A DNA stretch of 64,000 nt from Bradyrhizobium sp. SZCCHNS1050. Its GTDB lineage: Bacteria; Pseudomonadota; Alphaproteobacteria; Rhizobiales; Xanthobacteraceae. This document shows, piece after piece, positions 43,310 to 53,681 of the stretch. Below the pieces are notes generated by a model, which was not told the DNA's origin, ran no database searches, and saw only the letters and a program-made list of their open reading frames with translations. The position numbers and the translations under genes were made by a program. The first letter of the stretch is position 1. Every line of letters starts with the position of its first letter. The stretch spans positions 620,001 to 684,000 of the forward strand of contig NZ_JAUETR010000001.1 in the NCBI RefSeq assembly GCF_032484785.1, read 5' to 3'.

Positions 43310-43597
43310 TCAGGCCGCCGGCGAATGGGTCTGGCAGTTGGTCGGGCAGACGCGCGCGCAGGCGCCGCAGCCGATGCAGGCGCCGGTGTCGTTCATGACC
43401 ATGATCTTCTTCTCGACCTCATCATCCTCGTCGTCGTCGAGCTCGACGAACTCACCCTCGTCGTTGATGCCCTTCAGGGTCATGACCTCGCGGCCACACA
43501 CCTTGTAGCAGCGGCCGCAGCCGATGCACTTGGCCGGATCGATGGCGACCAGATAGTCCGGCCGCCAGTCGCGACCGTCACGGGTTGCGTTGGACAT
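43310..43597 (-). CDS. fdxB: Ferredoxin III, nif-specific
   Basis: 95 aa with two [4Fe-4S] motifs, CIGCGRCYKVCG and CIGCGACARVCP, separated by an acidic insert (DDDEDDE). This matches FdxB (TIGR02936-like) next to nifENX. An electron carrier for cofactor assembly or nitrogenase. Confidence 0.94.
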   Translation of the reverse strand: MSNATRDGRDWRPDYLVAIDPAKCIGCGRCYKVCGREVMTLKGINDEGEFVELDDDEDDEVEKKIMVMNDTGACIGCGACARVCPTNCQTHSPAA

Positions 43598-43620
43598 GAT
43601 GACGGATCCTCAAATCGGGC

Positions 43621-43821
43621 TTACGCGGTTTCGAGCTTCTTCAGCTCGGCCCGCTTCTTCTCCAGCTCGGCGAACGCGTCATGCGCCTTCTGCGCCGTCG
43701 GCAGGATCTGGTCCCAGTTGATGGGCAGTTCCTCTGACAGGTCGTGCAGGTTCATCTTGGCATCCATGGCGCGTGCCGACAGCTTCTTGATCTCGGCCTT
43801 CAGGGTATCCAGGTCGCTCAT
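43621..43821 (-). CDS. CCE_0567-family (DUF683) nif protein
   Basis: 66 aa, helical hairpin: DLDTLKAEIKKLSARAMDAKMNLHDLSEELPINWDQI... The start MSDLDTLK at 43821 follows GAGG seven bases upstream. It is conserved directly after the NifX-associated gene in many diazotrophs. Function unknown; a small adaptor is probable. Confidence 0.88.
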   Translation of the reverse strand: MSDLDTLKAEIKKLSARAMDAKMNLHDLSEELPINWDQILPTAQKAHDAFAELEKKRAELKKLETA

Positions 43822-43839
43822 CTCTCTCATCCTCGCCGT

Positions 43840-44310
43840 TCAGTAGTTCGCGACGTCCTTGAACTTCTCGATCATCTCGACGCCGGCCTTGACGAACTTG
43901 TCGCCTTCGTCGGCCAGCTTGCCGAGATTGTCGAAGCCGAACCGGTGCACGTCCCGCAGCTGCTTGTTGACGACGATCAGCCGGCCGCCGATCAGCACCA
44001 TGCGGCCGAAGCCCTCGTGACTCATCTTCAGCATCGGCGAGATCATGACGCCGGTGGCCTTCTCGATCGACAGTGCGACCGCATTGAAGAACAGCTCCAG
44101 CCGCCAGATCGTCTCCGGATCGGGATCGCCGATGATCGGCAACGCCCGCCGCTTCTCCTTGTCCAGGATGTAGGGCTCGAGCAGGTCGATGTCCTTCTTG
44201 CCTTCCCATGCGCCATGGGTGTCCTGGGCGCGCCACACCTTGATCAGCTCCTTGACGAAGGGCCGCTGCTCGGCGGGGATGGTTTCGACGGCTACCGCGG
44301 TATCGGACAT
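43840..44310 (-). CDS. NifX-associated protein (DUF269)
   Basis: 156 aa: [67 protein letters not shown]. This is the standard NifX-associated family (TIGR02935-like), always downstream of nifX. Exact role unknown. Confidence 0.93.
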   Translation of the reverse strand: MSDTAVAVETIPAEQRPFVKELIKVWRAQDTHGAWEGKKDIDLLEPYILDKEKRRALPIIGDPDPETIWRLELFFNAVALSIEKATGVMISPMLKMSHEGFGRMVLIGGRLIVVNKQLRDVHRFGFDNLGKLADEGDKFVKAGVEMIEKFKDVANY

Positions 44311-44320
44311 GGTGGTTTCC

Positions 44321-44716
44321 TCATTCCTCGAAATCGAGCGCGCGTTCCTGGCCCTTGGCCAGCGCCTTGCGCAGCCAGGGCGGCGGCGTGCCCTTGAGCA
44401 CCGCCTGCAGCTTGCCGAGCAGATCGGTGATCTCCTCGGGCTGGGTGACCTTCATCGGATGGATGTTGTTGGCGACGACGCGCGCGGCGCCGGAGCCGCC
44501 GATCGCGGCGACATAGAGGATCGCGCAATCCTTGATCGCCTCGATCTTCGGCGCCAGCTTGTCCTCGTTGCCATCCTCCTTGAGATCGCCGTCGAACTCG
44601 ACCTTCTCGATGAAGCGGTAGCCCTCGGGATCGAGATCGTAGATCGCGATGTTCTTGGCCCAGCCGAAATGGGCGTCGACGCGCTTCAGATCCTGGGTAG
44701 CGAATGCGACTTTCAT
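44321..44716 (-). CDS. nifX: NifX, FeMo-cofactor precursor carrier
   Basis: 131 aa: [21 protein letters not shown] and [24 protein letters not shown], the NifX/NafY dinitrogenase-iron-molybdenum-cofactor domain. It carries NifB-co/VK-cluster between NifB and NifEN. It lies 25 bp after nifN. Confidence 0.95.
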   Translation of the reverse strand: MKVAFATQDLKRVDAHFGWAKNIAIYDLDPEGYRFIEKVEFDGDLKEDGNEDKLAPKIEAIKDCAILYVAAIGGSGAARVVANNIHPMKVTQPEEITDLLGKLQAVLKGTPPPWLRKALAKGQERALDFEE

Positions 44717-44741
44717 GTCGTCGGTCCTTTCTCCTGAAACG

Positions 44742-46139
44742 TCAATGCAGTGGCGCCACGACGGCGGTGTCGATCGATGCCTGTTCGAGGTCCTTCCAGG
44801 GATCGAGCCAGGTGTCGGGCGTCGGCTGATGGTTGTCCTCGCGATCGGCGATGATCAGATTGGCGAGCGCAAAGATCAGATCGCGCGTGCCGCGATAGCC
44901 GACCGTCAGGAGATGCCCTGCCCCGAGCCGGTCGAACATCGGAAAGCCGATCCGGTAGAACGGGATCTTGAGGCGGGCGGCGGCCTGGCGGCCGTGCGAA
45001 TGCGTGAGCATCAAGCCGCAGTCGCGCTCCTTTGCCAGGTTTTCGAGATCCTCGAGATCGCCGATCAGCACTTCATCGCAGGGCATCCGCTCGAGCACCG
45101 GCGACTGCGTCGTGGTGACCGCCACCGACACATGCGCGCCCATGTCGTGCAGCATGCTCGCGACGTCGAACAGCAGATCCGGCTCGGCGCCAACAGCGAG
45201 CTTGCGGCCGCCAATGTGGAAATGCGCATCCAGCATCGCGTCCGCGAGCTGGCCGCGCTGCCGTCGATATTTCACCGGCACCGGGCGTCCCGAGATCTTG
45301 CTGAGGAACGTCATGAACTCGTCGTTCGGCAGCAGCCCGCAGAGCCGCTCGAACAGCCGATACGGCACGCCGGTCCTGGCCTGCATCGCTTCCGCCGCTC
45401 GCTTCATTTGCGCCCCGATCGCGATCGTCCAGGACGCGCTGCCCATGGTCGCAATCTCTTCCAGGCCGATGCCGCCGATCGTTGTCGGCGTGAACTCGTC
45501 GGGGATGTGGCCGTCGAGCGAGCCGCCGATATCCGGCAGGAACGATGGCTCCAGACCGAAATCCTCGATGATGGTGCGCAGCTCCTCGATATCCCCCGGC
45601 GTCAGATGGCAGCCCGGCAGCACGTTGACCCGCGCCGGGTCGCGACGGGTCGAGGTCGGCTTGTCGACGAGCACCTCGACCATCTTGGCGACGGTCTTGT
45701 CCCAACCGTCCTGGAACGCGTCCTTGAAGTCCGGCGTCGAGACGTAGACCAGCGGATAATTCGCGAGATCTGGATGTTTCTCGCGGATCAGCCTGATGTA
45801 GCCGTCGACGTCGTCGCCCTTGGTCTCGGTGACGCCGGTCGAGCAGATGCCGATGATCTCCGGCTTTTGTCGCTTGTAGATGTTGAGGATCGCCTGCTCG
45901 ACATTCTCATAGCCGCCGAGCACGGTGGCGACCTCGCTCATCGCCGTCGTCTGCATCGGCACCGCTTCCTTGAAGTGGCGCACGAACAAGGTCAGGCCGA
46001 ACGAGGTGCAGCCCTGCGAACCATGCAGCAGCGGCATCGCGCCGCGCAGGCCGAGGAAGGCGAACGAGCCGCCGATCGGCTGGCTCATCTTGAGCGGATT
46101 GACCGCGCAGGCCTTCTTTCCAATGGTGACCTTGGCCAT
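44742..46139 (-). CDS. nifN: NifN, cofactor scaffold beta subunit
   Basis: 465 aa, NifK-related. Cluster cysteine in LLHGSQGCTSFGL and other conserved blocks (SPDFKDAFQDGWD-like TPDFKDAFQDGWD). The true start MAKVTIGKKACAVNPLK at 46139 is ten bases after the nifE stop. It assembles with NifE to mature FeMo-co. Confidence 0.96.
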   Translation of the reverse strand: MAKVTIGKKACAVNPLKMSQPIGGSFAFLGLRGAMPLLHGSQGCTSFGLTLFVRHFKEAVPMQTTAMSEVATVLGGYENVEQAILNIYKRQKPEIIGICSTGVTETKGDDVDGYIRLIREKHPDLANYPLVYVSTPDFKDAFQDGWDKTVAKMVEVLVDKPTSTRRDPARVNVLPGCHLTPGDIEELRTIIEDFGLEPSFLPDIGGSLDGHIPDEFTPTTIGGIGLEEIATMGSASWTIAIGAQMKRAAEAMQARTGVPYRLFERLCGLLPNDEFMTFLSKISGRPVPVKYRRQRGQLADAMLDAHFHIGGRKLAVGAEPDLLFDVASMLHDMGAHVSVAVTTTQSPVLERMPCDEVLIGDLEDLENLAKERDCGLMLTHSHGRQAAARLKIPFYRIGFPMFDRLGAGHLLTVGYRGTRDLIFALANLIIADREDNHQPTPDTWLDPWKDLEQASIDTAVVAPLH

Positions 46140-46149
46140 GAGCGCCGCC

Positions 46150-47823
46150 CTACTCCGCCGCCTGCAGCAGCTCGGCCGGCGCCTTCTGCGCCGCCAGGAT
46201 GTCCTCCACACGGCCGGCGCAGGCGCCGCAGCCGCCCGATGCGTTGGTGTGCTCGCGAACGCCGGCGACATCGGCGAGGCCATGGGCCTTGATCGCGTCC
46301 TCGATGGTGCCGAGATCGACCGACTTGCAGTGGCAGATCTTCTTGGCGCGTCGCGCGGCTTCCGCGGCGACCGGATCGGCCGCCAGCGCCGCCGCTTCTG
46401 CATTGGCCTGGGCAATCGCCCTGGCCTGCCAGTTGCTGTCGGCCTGCTCCCAGGGCGCCCGCTTGCGCAGCTGCTCCCACATCGGGTTGTAGATCGCCTT
46501 GTCGATCTCGGCGACCAGCTTCACCATCCCGATATAGCCCATAAAGGCGTGGGAGCGCTCCTGGTTGATGTCGAGCCAGGGCATCGCCGCCTTCAGCGCC
46601 ACGAATTGCGACTTGCCGCCCGAGAGCATGATGTCGGCCTTGGCGTCCTTGAGCATCTTGTACATTTCGCGCGGCGCCATATCGTCGATCATGTGCGCGT
46701 CCTGGCCCATCAGCTCCTTGATGCGCTCCTTGTCCTCCTTGGTGGACTTCTTGACGGAGGTGCCGACCAGCTCCATGCCGGCCTCCTGCAGCGCCGCCAC
46801 GACCGACCACGACTTCACGCCGCCGGTGATCAGCAGTACCTTCTTGCCGGTGAGCCGCTTCTTGAACGGCTCGATCGCCGCCCAGGCCTTGGCCTCCTCG
46901 CGCGCGATCACCGCCTCGGTGCGGTCCAGCAGATCGGCCGGCGCGCCGCGCTCGACCAGGAGGCGCGCGATCTCGCGCAGCGAGTCCGAGGAGTCTTGGA
47001 TGCCGTAGAACGATCCCTCGAAGAACGGAATGCCGTAGCGTTCCTCCATCTTGCGGGCGACGTTGATCATCGCCTTGGAGCACACCATCATCGCGGCGCG
47101 GGCGCGGTGCGACGAGGCGACGTCCTTGTAGCGGCCGTCGCCGGAGATGCAGGCGGAGATGCGGATGCCGAGTTCGTCGAACAGCGGCTTCACCTGCCAG
47201 AGCTCGCCGGAGAGATTGTATTCGCCGATGATGTTGAGGTCGTAGGGCGTTGTGACCTCCGGCTCGACGGTGCCGATGACGTGGTCGAGCAGCGCCTCGC
47301 CGGCGAGCTTGTTGCCGAGATTCTTCGGGCCGACGAAGCCGGGCGAGTTGACGGGGATGCAGGGCTTGCCAAATTTGGCCGAGGCCGCCTTGCAGACGGC
47401 ATTGATGTCGTCGCCGGTCATGGCGGGCACGCAGGTCTGGTAGACGAAGACCGCCGGCGGATCGTACTTCTCGATGATTTCCTTGATCGCCTTGTACAGC
47501 CGCTTCTCGCCACCGAACACGACGTCGGTCTCGTTGATGTCGGTCGTGAAACCGGTGCGCCAGATCTGCGAGCCAGACGAGGCCGCGCCGCGGTTGTCCC
47601 AGGAATTCCCCTCGCAGGCGATCGGTCCGTGCACGAGGTGCGCGACGTCGGTCAGCGGCTGCAAGGCGACCTTGGCGCCATCGAACGCGCACCCGCCCGC
47701 CGCACCGCCCGGCTGCAGCTGCTTGGTGCAGCCCTTCTTGCGCTCGGCCTCGGACTTGTTGGCGTTCTTGCCGCAACCCGGCTCGTTGAAGACGTTCTGG
47801 ATCGTGGCAGACAGCGAGCTCAT
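46150..47823 (-). CDS. nifE: NifE with C-terminal Bfd-type [2Fe-2S] domain
   Basis: 557 aa. Residues about 1-470 are the NifE scaffold subunit, with GCAFDGAKVAL, FVYQTCVPAMTGDDI and SACISGDGRYKD. After a linker rich in alanine, residues about 495-545 are a BFD-like domain with CHCKSVDLGTIEDAIKA (C-x-C) and SGGCGACAGRV (C-x2-C). The extra domain would carry a [2Fe-2S] cluster for electron delivery to the scaffold. Start MSSLSATIQNVF is at 47823. Confidence 0.95.
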   Translation of the reverse strand: MSSLSATIQNVFNEPGCGKNANKSEAERKKGCTKQLQPGGAAGGCAFDGAKVALQPLTDVAHLVHGPIACEGNSWDNRGAASSGSQIWRTGFTTDINETDVVFGGEKRLYKAIKEIIEKYDPPAVFVYQTCVPAMTGDDINAVCKAASAKFGKPCIPVNSPGFVGPKNLGNKLAGEALLDHVIGTVEPEVTTPYDLNIIGEYNLSGELWQVKPLFDELGIRISACISGDGRYKDVASSHRARAAMMVCSKAMINVARKMEERYGIPFFEGSFYGIQDSSDSLREIARLLVERGAPADLLDRTEAVIAREEAKAWAAIEPFKKRLTGKKVLLITGGVKSWSVVAALQEAGMELVGTSVKKSTKEDKERIKELMGQDAHMIDDMAPREMYKMLKDAKADIMLSGGKSQFVALKAAMPWLDINQERSHAFMGYIGMVKLVAEIDKAIYNPMWEQLRKRAPWEQADSNWQARAIAQANAEAAALAADPVAAEAARRAKKICHCKSVDLGTIEDAIKAHGLADVAGVREHTNASGGCGACAGRVEDILAAQKAPAELLQAAE

Positions 47824-47920
47824 CGGCTTCTCCTGTTGGCGGACCTTCTGCGCGTCTTTTGGCCGAGGAGGCTCAGGCTTTCAGTGCCTTCCCCATGAGC
47901 CTCGTCGTCCAGATCGAGAC

Positions 47921-47945
47921 GCGGCGGCCCTTGAGGGACCGCCGC
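47921..47945 (-). terminator. Hairpin between nifK and nifE
   Basis: GCGGCGGTCCC / GGGCCGCCGC-type imperfect stem in the 132-bp nifK-nifE gap. No T-tract, so attenuation or mRNA processing is more likely than full termination. Confidence 0.5.
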
Positions 47946-47955
47946 GCGCCGTGTC

Positions 47956-49515
47956 CTAGCGGATGATGTCGAAGCTGTAGTCCGACTTGGCGGGCACGTT
48001 GGTGTTGCGGTCGATCTCGTCGAAGATCTTGTCGAGGATCGTGACAAGCACGTTCAGGCCGCCTTGATAGCCCCACACCGGATAGCGGTGCTTGTGGTGA
48101 CGATCGAAGATCGGAAAGCCGATGCGGATCAGCGGCGTGCCGGTGTCGCGCTCCAGATACTTGCCGTAGGTGTTGCCGATCAGGAAATCGACCGGCTCGG
48201 TGAACAGCAGCGAGCGCATGTGCCAGAGATCCTTGCCGGGATACACTTGGCAGTTCTTGCCGAACGGCGAGGAGTCGAACACCGCCTGGACCTTCTCGGC
48301 CCAGTCCTTGTTGCCGTTGGTGGCGAGCACGTGGGTCGGCTCGGCGCCGAGCTCGAGCAGGAACGCTGCGAGGCCGAGGCAGAGATCCGGATCGCCGTAG
48401 ATCGCGAACTTCTTGCCGTGGATGTGAGCGCTGGAGTCGGCGATCGCGTCGACCAGGCGGCCACGCTCGAGCGCGAGCTGCTCCGGAATCTCCTTGCCGG
48501 TGATGCGTGACAGCGCCATCACAAAGGCGTCGGTGCCGGTCACGCCGACCGGATGGTTGAAGGAGACGACCTCCTGGCCGTGGTTCTTGATGAACGGCAG
48601 GGTCTTCTCGGTGCAGAAGTGCTGCATCGAGATCGTCGCCTTGGCGTGAATCGCGTTGGCCGCGTCCTCCAGCGTGGTGCCGCCATCATACATACGGAAC
48701 TCGCCGTCGGTCGGCGTGTCGAACACGTTCGAATTGTCGCCGAGGATCGTGTACTCGATCCCCATCGCCTCGAAGATGTGCTTCACTTCCTTGATGTTGC
48801 CGACGGTGTAGCCATCGAAACCGCCGATGAAGTTGATCTTCTCGTTGGGAACGCGCTCCAGCTTCGGCGCGGTGCCGGCCTTGCCGTCCCAGAAGTGCTC
48901 GAGAATGCCCTTCATTGCATTGTCGTAGCCGGTGACATGGCTGCCGACGAAGGCAGGCGTATGGGCGAAAGGCACATCGAACTCGGCGGGAACCGAGCCC
49001 TTCTCCTTGGAGGTCTTGATGAAGGCGTTGAGGTCGTCGCCGATGACTTCCGCCATGCAGGTGGTGGAGACCGCGATCATCGACGGCTTGTACATGTTGT
49101 AGGCGTTGGCGAGGCCGTCGATCATGTTGTTGAGGCCGCCGAAGACGGCTGCGTCCTCGGTCATCGACGACGACACGCAGGAGCTCGGTTCCTTGAAGTG
49201 GCGCGACAGATGGCTGCGATAATAGGCAACGCAGCCCTGCGAGCCGTGCACGAACGGCAGCGTCTTTTCGAAGCCGACGGCAACGAACACGGCGCCGAGC
49301 GGCTGGCAGGCCTTCGCCGGGTTGACGGTCAGCGCCTCGCGGGCGAAATTCTTCTCGCGATATTCGGGTGTCTTGGCCCATTCGCGGATGCGCTCGACCT
49401 CGGCGGGATCGCGCGGATTCTCGAACATCTTCTTCTTGTTCGCCAGCATCTGCTGGTATTCGGGACCACGGAAAAGCTCGAAGTGATCGAGCACATGTTC
49501 GGCACTCTGCGTCAT
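47956..49515 (-). CDS. nifK: Nitrogenase MoFe protein beta subunit
   Basis: 519 aa. P-cluster cysteines in [10 protein letters not shown] (Cys70), [12 protein letters not shown] (Cys95) and [12 protein letters not shown] (Cys153). It pairs with NifD and carries half the P-cluster. It lies 83 bp after nifD. Confidence 0.97.
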   Translation of the reverse strand: MTQSAEHVLDHFELFRGPEYQQMLANKKKMFENPRDPAEVERIREWAKTPEYREKNFAREALTVNPAKACQPLGAVFVAVGFEKTLPFVHGSQGCVAYYRSHLSRHFKEPSSCVSSSMTEDAAVFGGLNNMIDGLANAYNMYKPSMIAVSTTCMAEVIGDDLNAFIKTSKEKGSVPAEFDVPFAHTPAFVGSHVTGYDNAMKGILEHFWDGKAGTAPKLERVPNEKINFIGGFDGYTVGNIKEVKHIFEAMGIEYTILGDNSNVFDTPTDGEFRMYDGGTTLEDAANAIHAKATISMQHFCTEKTLPFIKNHGQEVVSFNHPVGVTGTDAFVMALSRITGKEIPEQLALERGRLVDAIADSSAHIHGKKFAIYGDPDLCLGLAAFLLELGAEPTHVLATNGNKDWAEKVQAVFDSSPFGKNCQVYPGKDLWHMRSLLFTEPVDFLIGNTYGKYLERDTGTPLIRIGFPIFDRHHKHRYPVWGYQGGLNVLVTILDKIFDEIDRNTNVPAKSDYSFDIIR

Positions 49516-49598
49516 GGGATAACCCTCTCTATGTTCCTGTGTCGATCAGGGAGCACTGGCTCTCCGTCGAAGGAGAGCCAGGCCGTGGGCGGTGGTGC

Positions 49599-51101
49599 TT
49601 ACTCGGCTGCCTGAAGCAACGGCTTGGGCGCCTGCTTCCAGGGCGCCTTGGCCATCTTCCAGACCGGCGAGTTGATGGCCATGTCCATGTCGCGGGCGAA
49701 GATCGCGAACCCGTCATAGCCATGGTAGGGACCCGAGTAGTCCCAGGAATGCATCTGGCGGAACGGTACGCCCATCTTCTGGAACACGTACTTTTCCTTG
49801 ATGCCCGAGCCGACCAGGTCCGGCTGGACCTTCTCGACGAACTTCTCGAACTCGTAGCCGGTGACGTCGTCGTAGATCAGCGTGCCGTCCTTGACGTAGT
49901 GCTGAGCGGTGCGCTGATAGTCGTCGTTGTGGCCGAACTCATAGCCTGTGCCGACGACCTCCATGCCGAGATCCTCGTAGGCGCCGATCACGTGGCGCGG
50001 ACGCAGACCGCCGACGAACAGCATCACGGTCTTGCCTTCTAGGCGCGGCCGGTACTTGGCGATCACGGCGTCCATCAGGGGCTGGTACTTGGCGATGACT
50101 CGCTCGGCACCTTCCTTGATCTTGTCGTCGAAATAGCTGGCGATCTTACGCAGCGATTCGGCGATCTTGCTCGGTCCGAAGAAGTTGTATTCGCACCACG
50201 GAATACCGTACTTCTCTTCCATGTGGCGCGAGATGTAGTTCATCGAGCGGTAGCAATGCAGCACGTTGAGCTTCGCCTTCGGCGTCGCCTCGAGCTCTGC
50301 CAGCGAGCCGTCGCCCGACCACTGGGCGATCACGCGCAGGCCCATCTCCTCGAGCAGGATGCGGGACGACCAGGCGTCGCCACCGATGTTGTAGTCGCCG
50401 ATGATCGCGACGTCGTAGGCCGACGGCTCGAAGCGCGGCGCGGCATCGGCCGGGAGCTTGTCGAACACCCAGTCCCGGATCGCGTCGTTGGCGATATGGT
50501 GACCCAAGGACTGGGAGACGCCGCGGAAGCCTTCGCAACGCACGGGGACGATGGTCTTGCCGTCATACTCCTTCGACTTGACCTTGGAGACGGCCTCGAT
50601 GTCGTCGCCGATCAGGCCGATCGGGCATTCCGACTGCACGGTGATGCCGTTGTTCAGCGGGAACAGCTCCTGGATCTCGTCCATGATCTTGGCGAGCTTC
50701 TTGTCACCGCCGAAGACGATGTCCTTCTCCTGGAAGTCGGAGGTGAACTGCATCGTCACGAAGGTGTCGATGCCGGTCGTCCCGATGTAGTAGTTGCGGC
50801 GCGCCGCCCAGGAGTACTGGCCGCAGCCGACCGGGCCATGGCTGATGTGGATCATGTCCTTGATTGGGCCCCACACCACGCCCTTCGAGCCGGCGTAGGC
50901 GCAACCGCGGATGGTCATGACGCCGGGGATCGACTTGATGTTCGACTTGACGCCGCAATCCGACTTGCCGTTCTCATGCACGTTGAGATGCTTGGCGCGG
51001 CGCTTGGCGGTCTTTTCCGGATAGACCTTCAGGACCTCGGCGATCAGTTCCTTGTTGCGCGCCTTGATCTCGGCGACGCTTTGTTTCTCGGTGACGCTCA
51101 T
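49599..51101 (-). CDS. nifD: Nitrogenase MoFe protein alpha subunit
   Basis: 500 aa. P-cluster cysteines in [11 protein letters not shown] (Cys67), [10 protein letters not shown] (Cys93) and [12 protein letters not shown] (Cys159). FeMo-co ligands lie in [13 protein letters not shown] (cysteine) and [19 protein letters not shown] (histidine). Standard NifD of molybdenum type. It follows nifH copy 2 after a hairpin. Confidence 0.98.
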   Translation of the reverse strand: MSVTEKQSVAEIKARNKELIAEVLKVYPEKTAKRRAKHLNVHENGKSDCGVKSNIKSIPGVMTIRGCAYAGSKGVVWGPIKDMIHISHGPVGCGQYSWAARRNYYIGTTGIDTFVTMQFTSDFQEKDIVFGGDKKLAKIMDEIQELFPLNNGITVQSECPIGLIGDDIEAVSKVKSKEYDGKTIVPVRCEGFRGVSQSLGHHIANDAIRDWVFDKLPADAAPRFEPSAYDVAIIGDYNIGGDAWSSRILLEEMGLRVIAQWSGDGSLAELEATPKAKLNVLHCYRSMNYISRHMEEKYGIPWCEYNFFGPSKIAESLRKIASYFDDKIKEGAERVIAKYQPLMDAVIAKYRPRLEGKTVMLFVGGLRPRHVIGAYEDLGMEVVGTGYEFGHNDDYQRTAQHYVKDGTLIYDDVTGYEFEKFVEKVQPDLVGSGIKEKYVFQKMGVPFRQMHSWDYSGPYHGYDGFAIFARDMDMAINSPVWKMAKAPWKQAPKPLLQAAE

Positions 51102-51135
51102 CTGGCTTTCCTCGATGATCGGTTGCGGAGGTGAT

Positions 51136-51160
51136 CCGGCCCTTGGAGATGAAGGGCCGG
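51136..51160 (-). terminator. Perfect hairpin between nifH copy 2 and nifD
   Basis: CCGGCCCTT / AAGGGCCGG with a 7-base loop, in the 73-bp nifH-nifD gap. Such structures raise the nifH:nifDK mRNA ratio in other diazotrophs (inference here). Confidence 0.65.
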
Positions 51161-51174
51161 AGCACCGGTGGCGG

Positions 51175-52296
<1,122 letters not shown>

Positions 52297-52308
52297 CTAG
52301 GATGGACT

Positions 52309-52324
52309 TGTTGCAAATCCGACA
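52309..52324. promoter_or_regulatory. NifA site 1 before nifH copy 2
   Basis: TGTTGCAAATCCGACA, one base different from its counterpart at 24092. Confidence 0.78.
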
Positions 52325-52358
52325 TCGGGGGTTTTCACCCGACGCTCCCGCGCCGTGC

Positions 52359-52374
52359 TGTCCGAAACGACACA
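52359..52374. promoter_or_regulatory. NifA site 2 before nifH copy 2
   Basis: TGTCCGAAACGACACA, identical to the site at 24144; lies between the divergent nifH2 and receiver promoters. Confidence 0.78.
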
Positions 52375-52448
52375 TGCCGCCGCGGCTCCGAGCGGCGCTT
52401 CCGTAGAGAACACCGCGGAGCGCTCGCGGGGGGCCGGTCAGGAGCGGC

Positions 52449-52464
52449 GGTACGGAGTTTGCTT
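52449..52464 (+). promoter_or_regulatory. sigma-54 promoter of the receiver-like gene at 52512
   Basis: CGGTACGGAGTTTGCT keeps GG-N10-GC and the TTTGCT box, as in the parallel promoter at 24190; 47 bp before the ATG. Confidence 0.65.
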
Positions 52465-52511
52465 GATGCAGATCAAACCCGCTTTCGAACGGGCCAGCAG
52501 GAGTACTTTTG

Positions 52512-52904
52512 ATGGCGAGCAAGGCGCGCGTCTTTGTCATTGAAGCCGATCAGGTGATCCGCTCGGCGCTCGGCTACATTCTCAGTGAGCGTCACGAGAC
52601 CTTCACCTTCGCGGAGACCGCCGATGCTTTGACCAAGGCGGCACGGACCTCGCCCGACGCCGTCCTCATCGGGATGAGCATCTTGGAGGACGACGGCGCC
52701 GAGACGGTCGGCATGCTCGCCCGGAAGATGCATCAGGCCGGCATCATCGTGGTCGCGGGATCGACCCGGTCGCCGCTCGCGCTGGCCGGCCTGCGGCATG
52801 GCGCGGAAGCCATCATCGCCAAGCCAATCACCTTCGACGGCGTCACGCACGCGGTCGATTCCGTGCTGGCGCGGCGCGGCAGCGAGCCGGACATGACGGC
52901 ATAG
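52512..52904 (+). CDS. Single-domain pseudo-receiver protein divergent from nifH2
   Basis: 130 aa, receiver fold only: RVFVIEADQVIRSALGYIL, PDAVLIGMSIL, LAGLRHGAEAIIAKPITF. The aspartate normally ending strand 3 is glycine (VLIGMS); the first acidic pocket is only EAD, and the strand-4 Thr/Ser is replaced (VVAGS). The lysine (AKP) remains. AGGAG lies ten bases before the ATG. Paralogue of the protein at 24260; sufE follows. Likely an interaction module rather than a phospho-switch. Confidence 0.8.
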   Translation: MASKARVFVIEADQVIRSALGYILSERHETFTFAETADALTKAARTSPDAVLIGMSILEDDGAETVGMLARKMHQAGIIVVAGSTRSPLALAGLRHGAEAIIAKPITFDGVTHAVDSVLARRGSEPDMTA

Positions 52905-52946
52905 CTGGCCCCGCATCTACGGAGATCGGCCGATGACGAGGAGAGG

Positions 52947-53411
52947 ATGATGTTGAGGATGACCCAGACTGCGACGCCGGGGATACCGGACATCGAGGAC
53001 ATCGTCGAGAATTTCGCGCTGCTCGACGACTGGGACGACCGCTACCGCTACGTGATCGAGCTCGGCCGCGGCCTGCCGCCGCTGCCTGACATCGACCGCA
53101 ATGATGGCAACAAGGTGCAAGGCTGCACCAGCCAGGTCTGGCTCGCCACCACCGTGCGGCACGACGCCGCAACGCCGGTGCTGCATTTCGTCGGCGACAG
53201 CGACGCGCACATCGTGCGTGGCCTGGTCGCGATCCTCCTGGCGATGGTCTCCGGCCGCACCGCGCCGGACGTTCTCGCCGCCGATCCGATCGCCCTGTTC
53301 GAGAAGCTGGGCCTGCGCGAGCATCTCACGCCCCAGCGCTCCAACGGCTTCCGCTCGATGGTCAGCCGCATCAAGGCCGATGCGCAGGCGGCGATGGCTG
53401 CGGCGGCGTAG
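52947..53411 (+). CDS. sufE: SufE, sulfur acceptor for SufS
   Basis: 154 aa: DIVENFALLDDWDDRYRYVIELG, QGCTSQVWLATTV with the persulfide-accepting cysteine, and HLTPQRSNGFRSMV. SufE takes sulfur from SufS and passes it to SufB. ATGs at 52947 and 52950 follow GAGGAGAGG. It lies 42 bp after the pseudo-receiver gene, while sufBCDS is convergent on the other strand. Confidence 0.94.
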   Translation: MMLRMTQTATPGIPDIEDIVENFALLDDWDDRYRYVIELGRGLPPLPDIDRNDGNKVQGCTSQVWLATTVRHDAATPVLHFVGDSDAHIVRGLVAILLAMVSGRTAPDVLAADPIALFEKLGLREHLTPQRSNGFRSMVSRIKADAQAAMAAAA

Positions 53412-53458
53412 GTTTTGATTTGTTGCTTTGATGAAGCCGCTATAGCGCGGCACACTCA

Positions 53459-53602
53459 GTCTTCGCCTCTCCCCGCGTGCGGGGAGAGGCCGGATTGCAT
53501 CGAAGATGCAATCCGGGTGAGGGGGACTCTCCGCGAGTCTGGTGCGTGTGGAGAGTCCCCCTCACCCCAACCCTCTCCCCGCAAGCGGGGCGAGGGAGCG
53601 CA
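53459..53602. repeat. GC-rich dispersed repeat with internal palindromes
   Basis: CCTCTCCCCGC-GTGC-GGGGAGAGG forms a hairpin; GGATTGCATCGAAGATGCAATCC a second; GGGGACTCTCC and GGAGAGTCCCC a third arm pair. The whole unit sits between convergent sufE and sufS and could act in termination. It resembles dispersed intergenic repeats of Bradyrhizobium. Confidence 0.75.
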
Positions 53603-53681
53603 CCGCCAGCTTGGCGAATGCTCGATTCCAACTCGCCAGATGCGAGTCAGTAGGAACTCTGCCAGGACAGAGCGAGTGCTC

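Noticed and set aside
47824..47955. Possible independent promoter for nifE
   Set aside because: No -24/-12 or TGT-N10-ACA found; nifE is most simply part of the nifHDK transcript with a hairpin in the gap.
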